Below, piece by piece: positions 18,623 to 27,648 of a stretch of DNA of 64,000 nucleotides. This DNA comes from Shinella zoogloeoides. GTDB taxonomy: Bacteria > Pseudomonadota > Alphaproteobacteria > Rhizobiales > Rhizobiaceae. The notes below the pieces were generated by a model that saw only the letters and a program-made list of their open reading frames with translations, ran no database searches and was not told the DNA's origin. The stretch lies in assembly GCF_020883495.1 (NCBI RefSeq), contig NZ_CP086612.1:62001-126000 (forward strand), in the 5' to 3' direction. The position numbers were made by a program, and so were the translations under genes. The stretch's first letter is position 1. Each line of letters starts with the position of its first letter.

Positions 18623-19759
18623 ATGAAGATCGTCGCCGTTCGCACCCATCTGCTCGAACATCGCCTGGAAACGCCTTTCGAAAGCGCCTCCATGCGCTTC
18701 GACCGGCGGGCGCATGTGCTGGTCGAGATCGAATGCGACGACGGCACCGTGGGCTGGGGCGAATGCCTCGGCCGGGCGCGGCCCAATGCGGCCGTGGTCG
18801 CGGCCTATGCCGGCTTCCTGATCGGCAAGGACCCGCGCGAGACGGAAAAGCTCTGGGCCACCCTCTACAACGCCCTGCGCGACCAGGGGCAGCGCGGCCT
18901 TGCCGTCACCGCGCTGTCCGGCATCGACATCGCGCTCTGGGACATCAAGGGCAAGCATTACGGGGCGTCCGTCTCCATGCTTCTCGGCGGGCGCTGGCGC
19001 GAGAGCGTGCGTGCCTATGCCACCGGCAGCTTCAAGCGCGACGGCGTCGACCGCATCGCCGACAATGCCGCCGAGATGGCGGAGCGGCGGGCGCAGGGCT
19101 TCCATGCCTGCAAGATCAAGATCGGCTTCGGCGTGGAGGAGGACCTGCGTGTCGTCCGCGCCGTGCGCGAGGCCATCGGGCCGGACATGCGGCTGATGAT
19201 CGACGCCAACCACGGCTATACGGTGCCGGAGGCGATCCGCCTCGGCAAGGCGGCGGCGGAATGCGATATCGACTGGTTCGAGGAGCCGGTGGTGCCCGAG
19301 CAGCTTTCCGCCTATCGCGAGGTGCGCGCCGGCCAGCCGATCCCCGTCGCCGGCGGCGAGACCTGGCATACCCGCTGGGGCATGTGGCCGGCCATCGAGA
19401 CCCGCGCCGTCGACATCCTCCAGCCGGACCTGTGCGGCTGCGGCGGCTTTTCCGAGACGGCGAAGATCGCCGGCCTTGCCACGCTGCACGGCATCCGCGT
19501 CGTGCCGCATGTCTGGGGCACCGGCGTGCAGATCGCCGCCGCGTTGCAGTTCATGGCGGCGATGGTGCCCGATCCGGTGCGCGTCGCGCCGGTCGAGCCG
19601 ATCCTGGAATTCGACCGCACGCACAATCCCTTCCGCCAGGCCGTGCTGAAAACGCCGATTGAGGCGGTTGGCGGCGTGGTGGCGGTCCCGGACGGTCCCG
19701 GCCTCGGCATCGAGATCGACCGGGCGGCGCTGGCCGAGTTCCGCATGCCGGAGGCGTGA
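18623..19759 (+). CDS. gci: Gci: D-galactarolactone cycloisomerase
   Basis: 378 residues, the length of the Agrobacterium enzyme, with very high similarity over remembered stretches (TPFESASMRFDRRAHVLVEI, FHACKIKIGFGVEEDLRV). Enolase-superfamily protein: KxK acid/base pair at K164 and K166, metal ligands in MIDANHGY, WFEEPV and AGGETWH, and the His in VPHVWGTG. It opens galactaro- or glucarolactone to 3-deoxy-2-keto-hexarate, the substrate of KdgD. It sits 21 nt after kdgD. Confidence 0.95.
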   Translation: MKIVAVRTHLLEHRLETPFESASMRFDRRAHVLVEIECDDGTVGWGECLGRARPNAAVVAAYAGFLIGKDPRETEKLWATLYNALRDQGQRGLAVTALSGIDIALWDIKGKHYGASVSMLLGGRWRESVRAYATGSFKRDGVDRIADNAAEMAERRAQGFHACKIKIGFGVEEDLRVVRAVREAIGPDMRLMIDANHGYTVPEAIRLGKAAAECDIDWFEEPVVPEQLSAYREVRAGQPIPVAGGETWHTRWGMWPAIETRAVDILQPDLCGCGGFSETAKIAGLATLHGIRVVPHVWGTGVQIAAALQFMAAMVPDPVRVAPVEPILEFDRTHNPFRQAVLKTPIEAVGGVVAVPDGPGLGIEIDRAALAEFRMPEA

Positions 19760-19760
19760 G

Positions 19761-20633
19761 ATGCTGGAACGCAAGCTTTCCGGCGCGCCGCCCGAACCCC
19801 GCCTGCCGCGGGGCGCGGTGGACACGCAGATGCATGCCTATCTTCCCGCCTATCCCGCTCTGCCGGGCGGGCCGGGCCTGCCGCCCGAGCCGCTGCCCCA
19901 GCCGGCCGATTACCGCAAGGTCATGGACTGGCTCGGCATCGACCGGGTGATCGTCACGCAGGGCAACGCCCACCAGCGCGACAACGCCAATACGCTCGCC
20001 TGCGTCGCCGCGCTCGGCCCGGCGGCCCGCGCTGTCGTCGTCATCGACGGGGCGACGGACGATGCGGAGATGGCGCGCCTTGCCGCCGCCGGCGCCGTCG
20101 GCGCGCGCATCATGGATCTGCCGGGCGGGGCCGTCACGCTCGCCGGGCTTGCCGCCGTCGAGGCTCGCGCCCATGCGGCGGGCTGGATGATCGCCGTGCA
20201 GTTCGACGGCAACACGCTGCTGGAGCGCCTGCCGCAGCTTCAGGCCATCCGCGCGCGCTGGGTTTTCGACCATCACGGAAAATTCTTCCGCGGCGTCTCG
20301 CCGGATGGGCCGGAGGTCGCCGCACTGCTGAAGCTCATCGACCGCGGCAATGTCTGGTTCAAGTTCGCCGGCGTCTATGAAAGTTCGCGCGAGGGCTGGC
20401 CCCATGGCGATGTCGCCGCCGTCTCCCGCCGCATCGCCGCGCACGCTCCCGAGCGCATCGTCTGGGGCACCAACTGGCCGCATAACATGGTCCGCGAGAC
20501 CGCCGCCTATCCCGACGACGCCCGCCTTGCCGACCTCACGCTCGGCTGGCTGCCCGATGCGGCGGCCCGCGCGCTCGCCCTCGTCGACAACCCGCAGGCG
20601 CTCTACGGCCTGCCGGCCGTTTGCGGGCCATGA
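19761..20633 (+). CDS. gli: Gli: D-galactarolactone isomerase (amidohydrolase family)
   Basis: 290 residues, a PF04909-type metal-dependent hydrolase fold with VDTQMHAYLPAYP at the start, VFDHHGKFF in the middle and IVWGTNWPHNM near the end. In Agrobacterium, Gli converts the 1,5-galactarolactone made by Udh to the 1,4-lactone used by Gci. It starts 1 nt after the gci stop. The order kdgD-gci-gli matches the pathway. Confidence 0.92.
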   Translation: MLERKLSGAPPEPRLPRGAVDTQMHAYLPAYPALPGGPGLPPEPLPQPADYRKVMDWLGIDRVIVTQGNAHQRDNANTLACVAALGPAARAVVVIDGATDDAEMARLAAAGAVGARIMDLPGGAVTLAGLAAVEARAHAAGWMIAVQFDGNTLLERLPQLQAIRARWVFDHHGKFFRGVSPDGPEVAALLKLIDRGNVWFKFAGVYESSREGWPHGDVAAVSRRIAAHAPERIVWGTNWPHNMVRETAAYPDDARLADLTLGWLPDAAARALALVDNPQALYGLPAVCGP

Positions 20634-20704
20634 CCGGGACATTTCCAGCAGGCGTGCGCAGCGGTTTTGCGCCCGCAAATGCCGTCAGCAGCCACGGCGC
20701 GCCC

Positions 20705-21625
20705 TCAGTCCGCCGCGCGGGCGGTCGCAAGGCGCTTCTGCTGCTCCGGCTCGTCCAGCTCCATCAGGCCGCCATGCCGGCTCTGCCGCACGCGCTCCAC
20801 ATGGTCGCGCGGGCTGAGCCCAAGCGTGCGCTTGAACATGCGCGAGAAATAATAGGCGTCCGCATAGCCGACCTCCGCGCCCGCCGCGGAGACCGTAAGG
20901 CCCGCTTCCAGAAAATGCATCGCCCGCTCCATGCGCTTCAACTCCTGGTACTTGCGCGGTGTGCGGCCGACGCGCTTCTGGAACTCGCGCAGGAAATAGT
21001 CGGGATTGTAGGGCGAGGCCTCGACCGCCCGGGCGGCGATATCCGCGTCGAGCGGATTGGCCGAGATCATCGTCGCCGCCTTCATCACGGCAAGGTCGAT
21101 GGCGTCGGCACCCTCCGGCTGGTAGGCCGCATGGTCGCGCCAGCCGAGGAACGCATCCTCGATGAAGGCGATCAGCAGCACCATGAAGAGGTGATGCTGG
21201 CCGAGCGTGACGGAGGAGGGCGGGGCGCTCTGGCGGTAGTGGCGGGCGAGCGGCTCCAGCAGCGGCCAGCGCGTGAGCCGCACCTTCGGCGACAGCGCCA
21301 TCTGGGCGATGAGGTCGTGCCGGCCGTAGATATCGAGCGTGAAATGCTGCGCCACGCCGAGATAGGTCTGCGCCCCCTCGTTCCAGCCGACGAAGCGCTG
21401 GCCGCGCAGGATCAGCATCGCCTCGCCCGGCTCCATCGTGCGCGGCTCGCCGTCGATGAGGTAATGGCTGCGCCCTTCCAGGCAGATCACGAGGTCGTCC
21501 ACCGGGTTCACCTTGTCGATCCGCCAAGTCTGCGAATGCTCCATGCGGATGGCGGCGCGGGTGAGATTGAGGGTCAGCGCCGCCGGCGGGATGGAGGAGA
21601 GGATGCCACCTTCGATTTCGTCCAT
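20705..21625 (-). CDS. AraC-family transcriptional regulator
   Basis: 306 residues. N-terminal cupin-like sensor region (residues 1 to about 170) and C-terminal double helix-turn-helix (about 195-290) ending with AGAEVGYADAYYFSRMFKRTLGLSPRDH, the AraC signature. Divergent from the ABC transporter genes at 21838 across 212 bp, so it probably activates uptake of the pectin-derived oligomer. The end of the gene carries a polar tail. Confidence 0.9.
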   Translation of the reverse strand: MDEIEGGILSSIPPAALTLNLTRAAIRMEHSQTWRIDKVNPVDDLVICLEGRSHYLIDGEPRTMEPGEAMLILRGQRFVGWNEGAQTYLGVAQHFTLDIYGRHDLIAQMALSPKVRLTRWPLLEPLARHYRQSAPPSSVTLGQHHLFMVLLIAFIEDAFLGWRDHAAYQPEGADAIDLAVMKAATMISANPLDADIAARAVEASPYNPDYFLREFQKRVGRTPRKYQELKRMERAMHFLEAGLTVSAAGAEVGYADAYYFSRMFKRTLGLSPRDHVERVRQSRHGGLMELDEPEQQKRLATARAAD

Positions 21626-21779
21626 CTTTTCCCTCGCTATTGTGAATTCAAAACCACTGAAAAATGCGGGAACTTCATCGCATACACCGCCAATGCGACC
21701 GTAAACATCTGGGAGGAGATCGGTTTGCGGCAGAAAAGGCTTTCAATGCCCCAACTGCCAGCGCCGATCCGGGAGCGTG

Positions 21780-21803
21780 ACTTGTACGAAATTGTATCAA
21801 TGA
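21780..21803. promoter_or_regulatory. TTGTA-type repeats upstream of the oligomer transporter
   Basis: ACTTGTACGAA followed directly by ATTGTATCAATG resembles the 12-bp repeats upstream of kdgD (ACTTGTATTATT/ACTTGTATGATG). It lies 34-58 bp before the GTG start at 21838, so the same GntR regulator may control both units. No clear -35/-10 pair was found in the 212-bp gap. Confidence 0.4.
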
Positions 21804-21837
21804 TTGCAGGCTTTTTCCACCGGCCGGGAGGCGTGCG

Positions 21838-22719
21838 GTGAAGGGGCAGCGTTTTCTCGGTCTGGGCTACCTGACGCCCTATATCGTCGGCCTTCTGGTC
21901 TTCACCGCCATTCCGTTCGTCGGCTCGTTCTACCTGAGCTTCACGAGCTACGACCTGATGAGCGAGCCGCGCTGGAGCGGCCTTGCCAATTACGTGAAGC
22001 TTTTCACGCGCGACCGCACCTTCCTGAAGTCGCTGAACGTGACGCTGCTCTACGTCTTCCTGACGGTGCCGCTGAAGCTCGCCTTCGCGCTCTTCATCGC
22101 GGCGATCCTCAATTACCGGCTGAAGTTCATCGGCTTCTTCCGCACGGCCTTCTACGTACCGTCGATCCTCGGCGGGTCGATCGCCATCGCCGTGCTCTGG
22201 CGCTATATCTTCGCGACCGAGGGGCTTGCCAACATGGCCCTCGCCACGCTCGGCTTCGGACCGGTCGACTGGTTCGGCGATCCGGGCAATGCGCTCTTCA
22301 CGATCACCCTGCTGCGCTGCTGGCAGTTCGGCTCGGCCATGGTGATCTTCCTCGCCGCGCTGCAGTCCATCGACAAGTCGCTCTACGAGGCGGCGGCCAT
22401 CGACGGGGCGGGCAAGACGCGCACCTTCTTCTTCATCACCCTGCCGCTTCTGACGCCGGTGATCTTCTTCAACCTGATCATGCAGATGGTCCAGGCGTTC
22501 CAGGAGTTCAACGGCCCCTACATCATCACCCAGGGCGGGCCGCTGAAGGCGACCTATCTTCTGCCGCTCTACATCTATGACGAGGCCTTCAAGAAGTTCA
22601 ACATGGGCTACGCCTCCGCCATCGCCTGGGTGCTCTTCGTCATCATCACCGCGCTGACCCTCGTCGCCTTCTGGTCGTCGAAGAAGTGGGTCTACTACGC
22701 CGGCGACAAGAGGAGCTGA
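21838..22719 (+). CDS. Sugar ABC transporter permease (MalF/UgpA type)
   Basis: 293 residues with six hydrophobic segments and the inner-membrane-permease EAA loop YEAAAIDGAGKTRTFFFITLPLL. Start is GTG at 21838 with GGGAGG seven nt upstream. It forms a heterodimer with the next permease. Context (GH28, GH105, kdu genes) points to uptake of galacturonate- or rhamnogalacturonate-containing oligomers, comparable in role to TogMN, which is inference. Confidence 0.92.
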   Translation: MKGQRFLGLGYLTPYIVGLLVFTAIPFVGSFYLSFTSYDLMSEPRWSGLANYVKLFTRDRTFLKSLNVTLLYVFLTVPLKLAFALFIAAILNYRLKFIGFFRTAFYVPSILGGSIAIAVLWRYIFATEGLANMALATLGFGPVDWFGDPGNALFTITLLRCWQFGSAMVIFLAALQSIDKSLYEAAAIDGAGKTRTFFFITLPLLTPVIFFNLIMQMVQAFQEFNGPYIITQGGPLKATYLLPLYIYDEAFKKFNMGYASAIAWVLFVIITALTLVAFWSSKKWVYYAGDKRS

Positions 22720-22723
22720 CGCC

Positions 22724-23620
22724 ATGACCATGACAGTGACCGACCTTGATGCCTTCAACGAGCGGCAGGCCGCCCGCCGCGCAAGGCTGAACCTTCTCTC
22801 GACGGCGATCCGCTACGTGATGCTCTTCGCCGTCGGATTCGTGATGCTCTATCCGCTGATCTGGCTGGTGGGCGCGAGCTTCAAGACCAATTCGGAGATC
22901 TTCTCCGGCGCGGGCTTCCTGCCGCGCAACCCGACCCTCGACGGCTATATCAAGGGTTGGCAGACGTCGACGCCCTACACGTTCGGCCGGTTCTTCTGGA
23001 ACTCGTTCCTGATCATCCTGCCGAAGGTGATCGGCACGGCGATCTCCTGCACGATGGCGGCCTATGCCTTCGCGCGCTTCGATTTCCCGCTGAAGAAGCT
23101 GCTCTTCGGCTCGGTCATCGCGATCCTGCTGCTGCCGAACGTCGTGACGCGCATTCCGCAGTACCTCCTCTTCCGCGACCTCGGCTGGCTGGACAGCTTC
23201 CTGCCGCTCTGGGTGCCTTCGGCGCTGGCGGGCGACGCCTTCTTCGTCTTCATGCTGGTGCAGTTCCTGCGCTCGCTGCCGTCGGATATGGAGGAGGCGG
23301 CGCGCGTCGACGGGGCCAACAGCCTGCAGACGCTCGTCTATATCGTCGTGCCCATGCTGGCCCCGGCGCTGATCTCGGTCTGCCTGTTCCAGTTCATGTG
23401 GACGATGAACGACTTCCTCGGGCCGCTCATCTACCTCTCGTCCGTCGACAAATATCCCGTGAGCCTCGCGCTCAAGCTTTCCATCGACACGACCGAAGCC
23501 TTCGAATGGAACCGCATTCTCGCAATGTCGGTGCTCACGATCGCCCCCGCGCTGATCGTCTTCTTCGCTGCGCAACGGTACTTCATTGAAGGGATCTCCT
23601 CCGGGGGGATCAAGGGCTGA
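22724..23620 (+). CDS. Sugar ABC transporter permease (MalG type)
   Basis: 298 residues, six hydrophobic segments, EAA loop MEEAARVDGANSLQTLVYIVVPML and a MalG-like C terminus ending FFAAQRYFIEGISSGGIKG. It starts 4 nt after the partner permease with AGGAG in front. Confidence 0.93.
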   Translation: MTMTVTDLDAFNERQAARRARLNLLSTAIRYVMLFAVGFVMLYPLIWLVGASFKTNSEIFSGAGFLPRNPTLDGYIKGWQTSTPYTFGRFFWNSFLIILPKVIGTAISCTMAAYAFARFDFPLKKLLFGSVIAILLLPNVVTRIPQYLLFRDLGWLDSFLPLWVPSALAGDAFFVFMLVQFLRSLPSDMEEAARVDGANSLQTLVYIVVPMLAPALISVCLFQFMWTMNDFLGPLIYLSSVDKYPVSLALKLSIDTTEAFEWNRILAMSVLTIAPALIVFFAAQRYFIEGISSGGIKG

Positions 23621-23622
23621 TC

Positions 23623-24717
23623 ATGGCTAAGGTTCAACTGAAAAATCTCGAAAAAGTCTACGGCAACAGCTTCAAGGCCGTGCATGGCATCGACCTCGAC
23701 ATCGAGGACGGCGAGTTCATGGTGTTCGTCGGCCCGTCCGGCTGCGCCAAGTCCACGACGCTGCGCATGGTGGCGGGGCTGGAGGAGATCACCGGCGGGG
23801 AAATCCTCATCGGCGACCGGCGCGTCAACGACCTGCCGCCCGCCAAGCGCTCGATCGCCATGGTGTTCCAGAACTACGCGCTCTACCCGCATATGAAGGT
23901 GCGCGGCAACCTCGCCTTCGGTCTCAAGATCGCCGGCAAGCGCAAGGACGAGATCGACGCGGCCATCGACCACGTCGCCCGCATCCTGGAGATCGAGCCG
24001 CTGCTGGACCGTCTTCCCAAGCAGCTCTCGGGCGGCCAGGCCCAGCGCGTGGCGCTCGGCCGCGCGCTCATCAAGAAGCCGGGCGTCTTCCTTTTCGACG
24101 AGCCGCTCTCCAACCTCGACGCCAAGCTGCGCGCCTCCATGCGCGTGCGCATCACCGACCTGCACCGCCAGTTGAAGGGCGAGGGCCTTTCCTCGACGGT
24201 CATCTACGTGACGCACGACCAGACCGAGGCGATGACCATGGGCGACCGCATCTGCGTCATGCAGGCGGGCCGCATCATGCAGGTCGCCGCGCCCAAGGAA
24301 CTGTACAACCGCCCCGCCAATCTCTTTGTCGCCGGCTTCATCGGCAGCCCGGAGATGAACCTGATCGACGTGGCGGTGGAGGGCGGCGATTTCATCGTCG
24401 CCGGCCAGCGCCTGCCGCTCGGCCCGCATCTGGAGGGCCGGCTTTCGGCGCGGCCGAAGGAGGCCGTGCTCGGCATCCGCCCGCAGCATCTCTCGCTCGT
24501 TGGCGAAGGTCCGGCCTTCGAGGCGACGCTCACCAATGCCGAGTTCATGGGCCACGAGGTCTATCTGCATGCCGAGCTGGGCGGCAGGAAACTCGTCAGC
24601 GTCGTCGGCGCGGCCGAGTTCGATGCGCTCGGTGGCGCGCAGACCATCCGCCTGCGGCCCGACCCGGACAAGATGCATGTTTTCGACAAGGCCGACGGCC
24701 GCAACGTCTCGCTGTGA
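23623..24717 (+). CDS. Sugar ABC transporter ATP-binding protein (UgpC/MsmK type)
   Basis: 364 residues. Walker A GPSGCAKSTTL (Ala in place of the usual Gly before Lys), Q-loop VFQNYALYPHM, signature LSGGQAQRVALGRA, Walker B FLFDEPLSNLD and a C-terminal OB-like regulatory domain (about 245-360, with LGIRPQHL). It starts 2 nt after the second permease and energises this importer, and possibly others, as MsmK-type ATPases can. Confidence 0.94.
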   Translation: MAKVQLKNLEKVYGNSFKAVHGIDLDIEDGEFMVFVGPSGCAKSTTLRMVAGLEEITGGEILIGDRRVNDLPPAKRSIAMVFQNYALYPHMKVRGNLAFGLKIAGKRKDEIDAAIDHVARILEIEPLLDRLPKQLSGGQAQRVALGRALIKKPGVFLFDEPLSNLDAKLRASMRVRITDLHRQLKGEGLSSTVIYVTHDQTEAMTMGDRICVMQAGRIMQVAAPKELYNRPANLFVAGFIGSPEMNLIDVAVEGGDFIVAGQRLPLGPHLEGRLSARPKEAVLGIRPQHLSLVGEGPAFEATLTNAEFMGHEVYLHAELGGRKLVSVVGAAEFDALGGAQTIRLRPDPDKMHVFDKADGRNVSL

Positions 24718-24755
24718 GACGGCGTCCGGCGCGATTTTTCAAGGAGGAGAACCCG

Positions 24756-26021
24756 ATGAAACCGACCCGTATCGCCGCCGCGCTCGCCGGCGTCGCCTAT
24801 GCCGCGCTTGCGCTCGCCACTCCGCTCCAGGCCGCCGAGCTGCGCATGGCCTGGTGGGGCGGTGAAAGCCGCCATGTCGCCACCCAGAAGGCGCTGGAGG
24901 CCTGCGGCGCCAAGCACGGCCACACCGTCAAGGGCGAGTTTACCGGCTTCGACGGCTATCTGGAAAAGCTGACGACCCAGATGGCCGGCCAGACCGAGGC
25001 CGACATCATGCAGGTCAACTGGCCGTGGCTGCCGCTGTTTTCCAAGGATGGCGCAGGCTTTGCGGACCTGCGCGCGCTGAAGGGTCTCGACCTGTCCAAC
25101 TGGTCGGAAGACGACCTGAAGGCCGGCTCGATGAACGGCGTGCTGCAGGGCCTTTCCGTTTCCACCACCGGCCGCGTCTTCTTCTTCAACGAGACGACCT
25201 TCCAGAAGGCCGGCGTGCCGATCCCCAAAAGCTGGGACGAGTTCTTCGCGGCGACGAAGACGATCAAGGAAAAGCTCGGCGCGGATTACTACACCTTCAA
25301 CGCCGTCAAGGAGACCGCGCAGCTTCTGGTGACGCTGGCCGTGGTGCAGAAGACCGGCAAGGACCTCGTCGACCCCGCCACCAACCGCGTCGCCTGGACG
25401 CCGGAGGAGCTGGCCGCCGGCATTTCCTTCCTCGGCAAGCTGGTGGAGACCGGCGCGATCCGCTCGCAGAAGGAAGAGGCCGCCGACGGCAACGTCAACC
25501 TCTTCGAGAAGCCTGCCTGGGCGGAAGGCAAGATCGCCGGCTCCTACGAGTGGGATTCGACCTATTCGAAATATGCCGACCCGCTGAAGGACGGCCAGGT
25601 GCTGCGGCCCGTCGCCATGCTGAAGCTCGCCGATGCCGTCACCGAGGGCGTCTATCGCAAGCCCTCCATGGTCTTCACGATCTCGAAGAATTCCAAGGAT
25701 CCGGAAGCGGCCGCGCAGATCGTCAACTGCCTGCTGAACGAGCCGGAGGGCATCGATGCGCTTGGCACGGCGCGCGGCCTGCCGGCCTCGAAGGCGGCGG
25801 CGGCGCGGCTCGGCGACAGCGGCGAGCCGGAAGTGCGCGCGGCCAACGCCATCGTGATGGCCTCGTCCGGCCCGCTCGTCTCGCCCTTCAACGAGCACCC
25901 GGAAATCCGCGCCGCCTTCATCGATACGCTGGAGGAATATGCCTATGGCCAGATCAGCGCCGAGGACGGCGCCCAGCAGATCATCGATACGGTGAACGAC
26001 GTGCTGGCGAAGTTCGACTGA
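24756..26021 (+). CDS. Sugar-oligomer ABC transporter substrate-binding protein
   Basis: 421 residues with a Sec signal peptide (MKPTRIAAALAGVAYAALA, cleavage near LQA-AE). Cluster D type extracellular binding protein fold: LRMAWWGGESRH, GYLEKLTTQMAGQTEADIMQVNWPWL, the typical layout for oligosaccharide binders. AAGGAGGAGA precedes ATG 24756. It is the last gene of the transporter operon; a perfect hairpin (26033-26061) follows. The ligand is inferred from the neighbouring GH28 and GH105 genes to be a pectin oligomer. Confidence 0.9.
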   Translation: MKPTRIAAALAGVAYAALALATPLQAAELRMAWWGGESRHVATQKALEACGAKHGHTVKGEFTGFDGYLEKLTTQMAGQTEADIMQVNWPWLPLFSKDGAGFADLRALKGLDLSNWSEDDLKAGSMNGVLQGLSVSTTGRVFFFNETTFQKAGVPIPKSWDEFFAATKTIKEKLGADYYTFNAVKETAQLLVTLAVVQKTGKDLVDPATNRVAWTPEELAAGISFLGKLVETGAIRSQKEEAADGNVNLFEKPAWAEGKIAGSYEWDSTYSKYADPLKDGQVLRPVAMLKLADAVTEGVYRKPSMVFTISKNSKDPEAAAQIVNCLLNEPEGIDALGTARGLPASKAAAARLGDSGEPEVRAANAIVMASSGPLVSPFNEHPEIRAAFIDTLEEYAYGQISAEDGAQQIIDTVNDVLAKFD

Positions 26022-26032
26022 CGCCCACGCCC

Positions 26033-26061
26033 GCCCGCCGCGCTCCTCCCGCGCGGCGGGC
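26033..26061 (+). terminator. Perfect GC hairpin after binding-protein gene
   Basis: An 11-bp perfect stem (GCCCGCCGCGC and complement) with a 7-nt TCCTCCC loop, 11 nt after the stop. No T-run follows, so it may only reduce transcription into the glycosidase genes. Confidence 0.55.
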
Positions 26062-26095
26062 ACCCACGCCTTGCGGCAGAAGACCGAGACACATC

Positions 26096-27639
26096 ATGAC
26101 CCGACCGTCCCTCATCGCGCTGACCACGCGCATGGCAGCGCTGTGCCTGCCGACACCCGGCGCCCGCCACCATCTGCCGGCGGCGGTGCGCTTCCGGCTG
26201 ACCTCGCCTTCGGGCGAGACGGTCGGGGTGACCGACCGCGTGGTGACCGTGCTCGACGGTCTGACGCCGGGCGCGGGCCATCGCTTCGAGGCCGAAGGGT
26301 TCGCGGCGATCGAGTTCACGACGCCGGCCTGCACCGGGCTGGTCGAGGCGGCGGGCTTCGGCCTCGTGCCGGACAGCGCGCCTGACGACCTCGACGCGGC
26401 CCGCGCCAATGCGACAGCGCTCGCGCGTGCCGTCGCGGCGGCGCCCGAGGCGGCACGCTGCAGCTCGGGCCGGGCGTGTGGACGGCCTTTCCGCTGGCGC
26501 TGAAGGGGCGCATGACCTTCCACCTCGCCGAGGGCGCGGTGCTGCGCGCGCCTTCGGGCCGCGCCGGCTGGCCGATCCTGCCGGCGCGCGATGCGGCCGG
26601 CGTCATGCTCGGTAGCTGGGAGGGGCTTCCCGCCGCCTGCTTCGCCGCCCCGCTCCATGCCATCGGCGCGGAGGGGCTGGCGATCGAGGGCAGGGGCACG
26701 CTCGACGGTTCCGGCGGCAGGGGCGACTGGTGGACCTGGCCCAAGGAAACGCGCGAGGGCGCGCGCCGGCCGCGCGGCCTGCATCTCGTCGGCTGCCGCG
26801 ACGTCACGCTCCTCGGCTTCACCATTCGCGACGCGCCCTCCTGGACGATCCATCCGCAGGGCTGCGCGCGGCTCACTGTCGCCGGCCTCACCGTCATCGC
26901 TCCGCATGACAGCCCCAACACCGACGGCCTCAACCCGGAAAGCTGCCGGGACGTCACGATCTGCGGCGTGCGCTTTTCCGTCGGGGACGATTGCATCGCG
27001 ATCAAGGCCGGCAAGCGCGGGCCGGATGGCGAGGACGATCACCTTGCCGAAACGCGCGGCGTTGCCGTGCGCCACTGCCTGATGGAGCGCGGCCATGGCG
27101 GCCTCGTCATCGGCTCGGAAATGTCGGGCGGCGTGCATGATGTCGCCGTCGAGGACTGCGAGATGGTCGGCACCGACCGGGGCCTGCGGCTGAAGACCCG
27201 GCGCGGGCGCGGCGGGCGCATAAGCGGCATCGCCATGCGCCGCGTGCTGCTCGACGGCGTGGAGACCGCCTTTTCCGCCAATGCGCATTACCACTGCGAT
27301 GCCGACGGACACGATGAGCGGGTGCAGTCGCGCGCGCCGGCCGCCGTCGACGCCGGCACACCCTTCATCGACGGCATCGATATCGAGGACGTGGAGATCC
27401 GCGGTCTCGGCCATGCCGCCGGCGCCTTTCTCGGCCTGCCGGAAGCGCCGGTCCGCAATGTCCGCATCCGCCGCGTCCGCGTCGCCTCGCTGGACCCGGA
27501 CGCCATCGCCACCCCGCCCGTCATGGCTGACCATGTGCGCCCGATGCGCCACGAGGGCATCGCCGCCGAACAGGCCGAGATCGATTGTGACGATCCGGCC
27601 CTCCTGTCCGGCAACCCCGTTTCCCTGCCTTCCAGTTGA
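26096..27639 (+). pseudogene. GH28 polygalacturonase, frameshifted near 26447-26451
   Basis: The protein begins at ATG 26096 (MTRPSLIALTTRMAALCLPT) with an Fn3-like N-terminal domain and reads to AVAAAPE, then leaves frame and stops at 26503. From 26449 the neighbouring frame continues the expected sequence ([20 protein letters not shown]) to the stop at 27639. Restoring one G in the run at 26449-26450 would give one 514-residue protein. All GH28 catalytic blocks are intact in the second part: [26 protein letters not shown] and [10 protein letters not shown]. It would hydrolyse galacturonan, probably intracellularly since no signal peptide is seen. Either a recent inactivation or a sequencing error in a homopolymer. 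A GTG at 26476 could restart translation. Confidence 0.85.
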
Positions 27640-27648
27640 GACCCCGCC

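Noticed and set aside
26476..27639. An intact GH28 gene starting at GTG 26476
   Set aside because: The conserved family sequence continues upstream in the neighbouring frame to ATG 26096, so this is the 3' part of a frameshifted gene and not a natural start.
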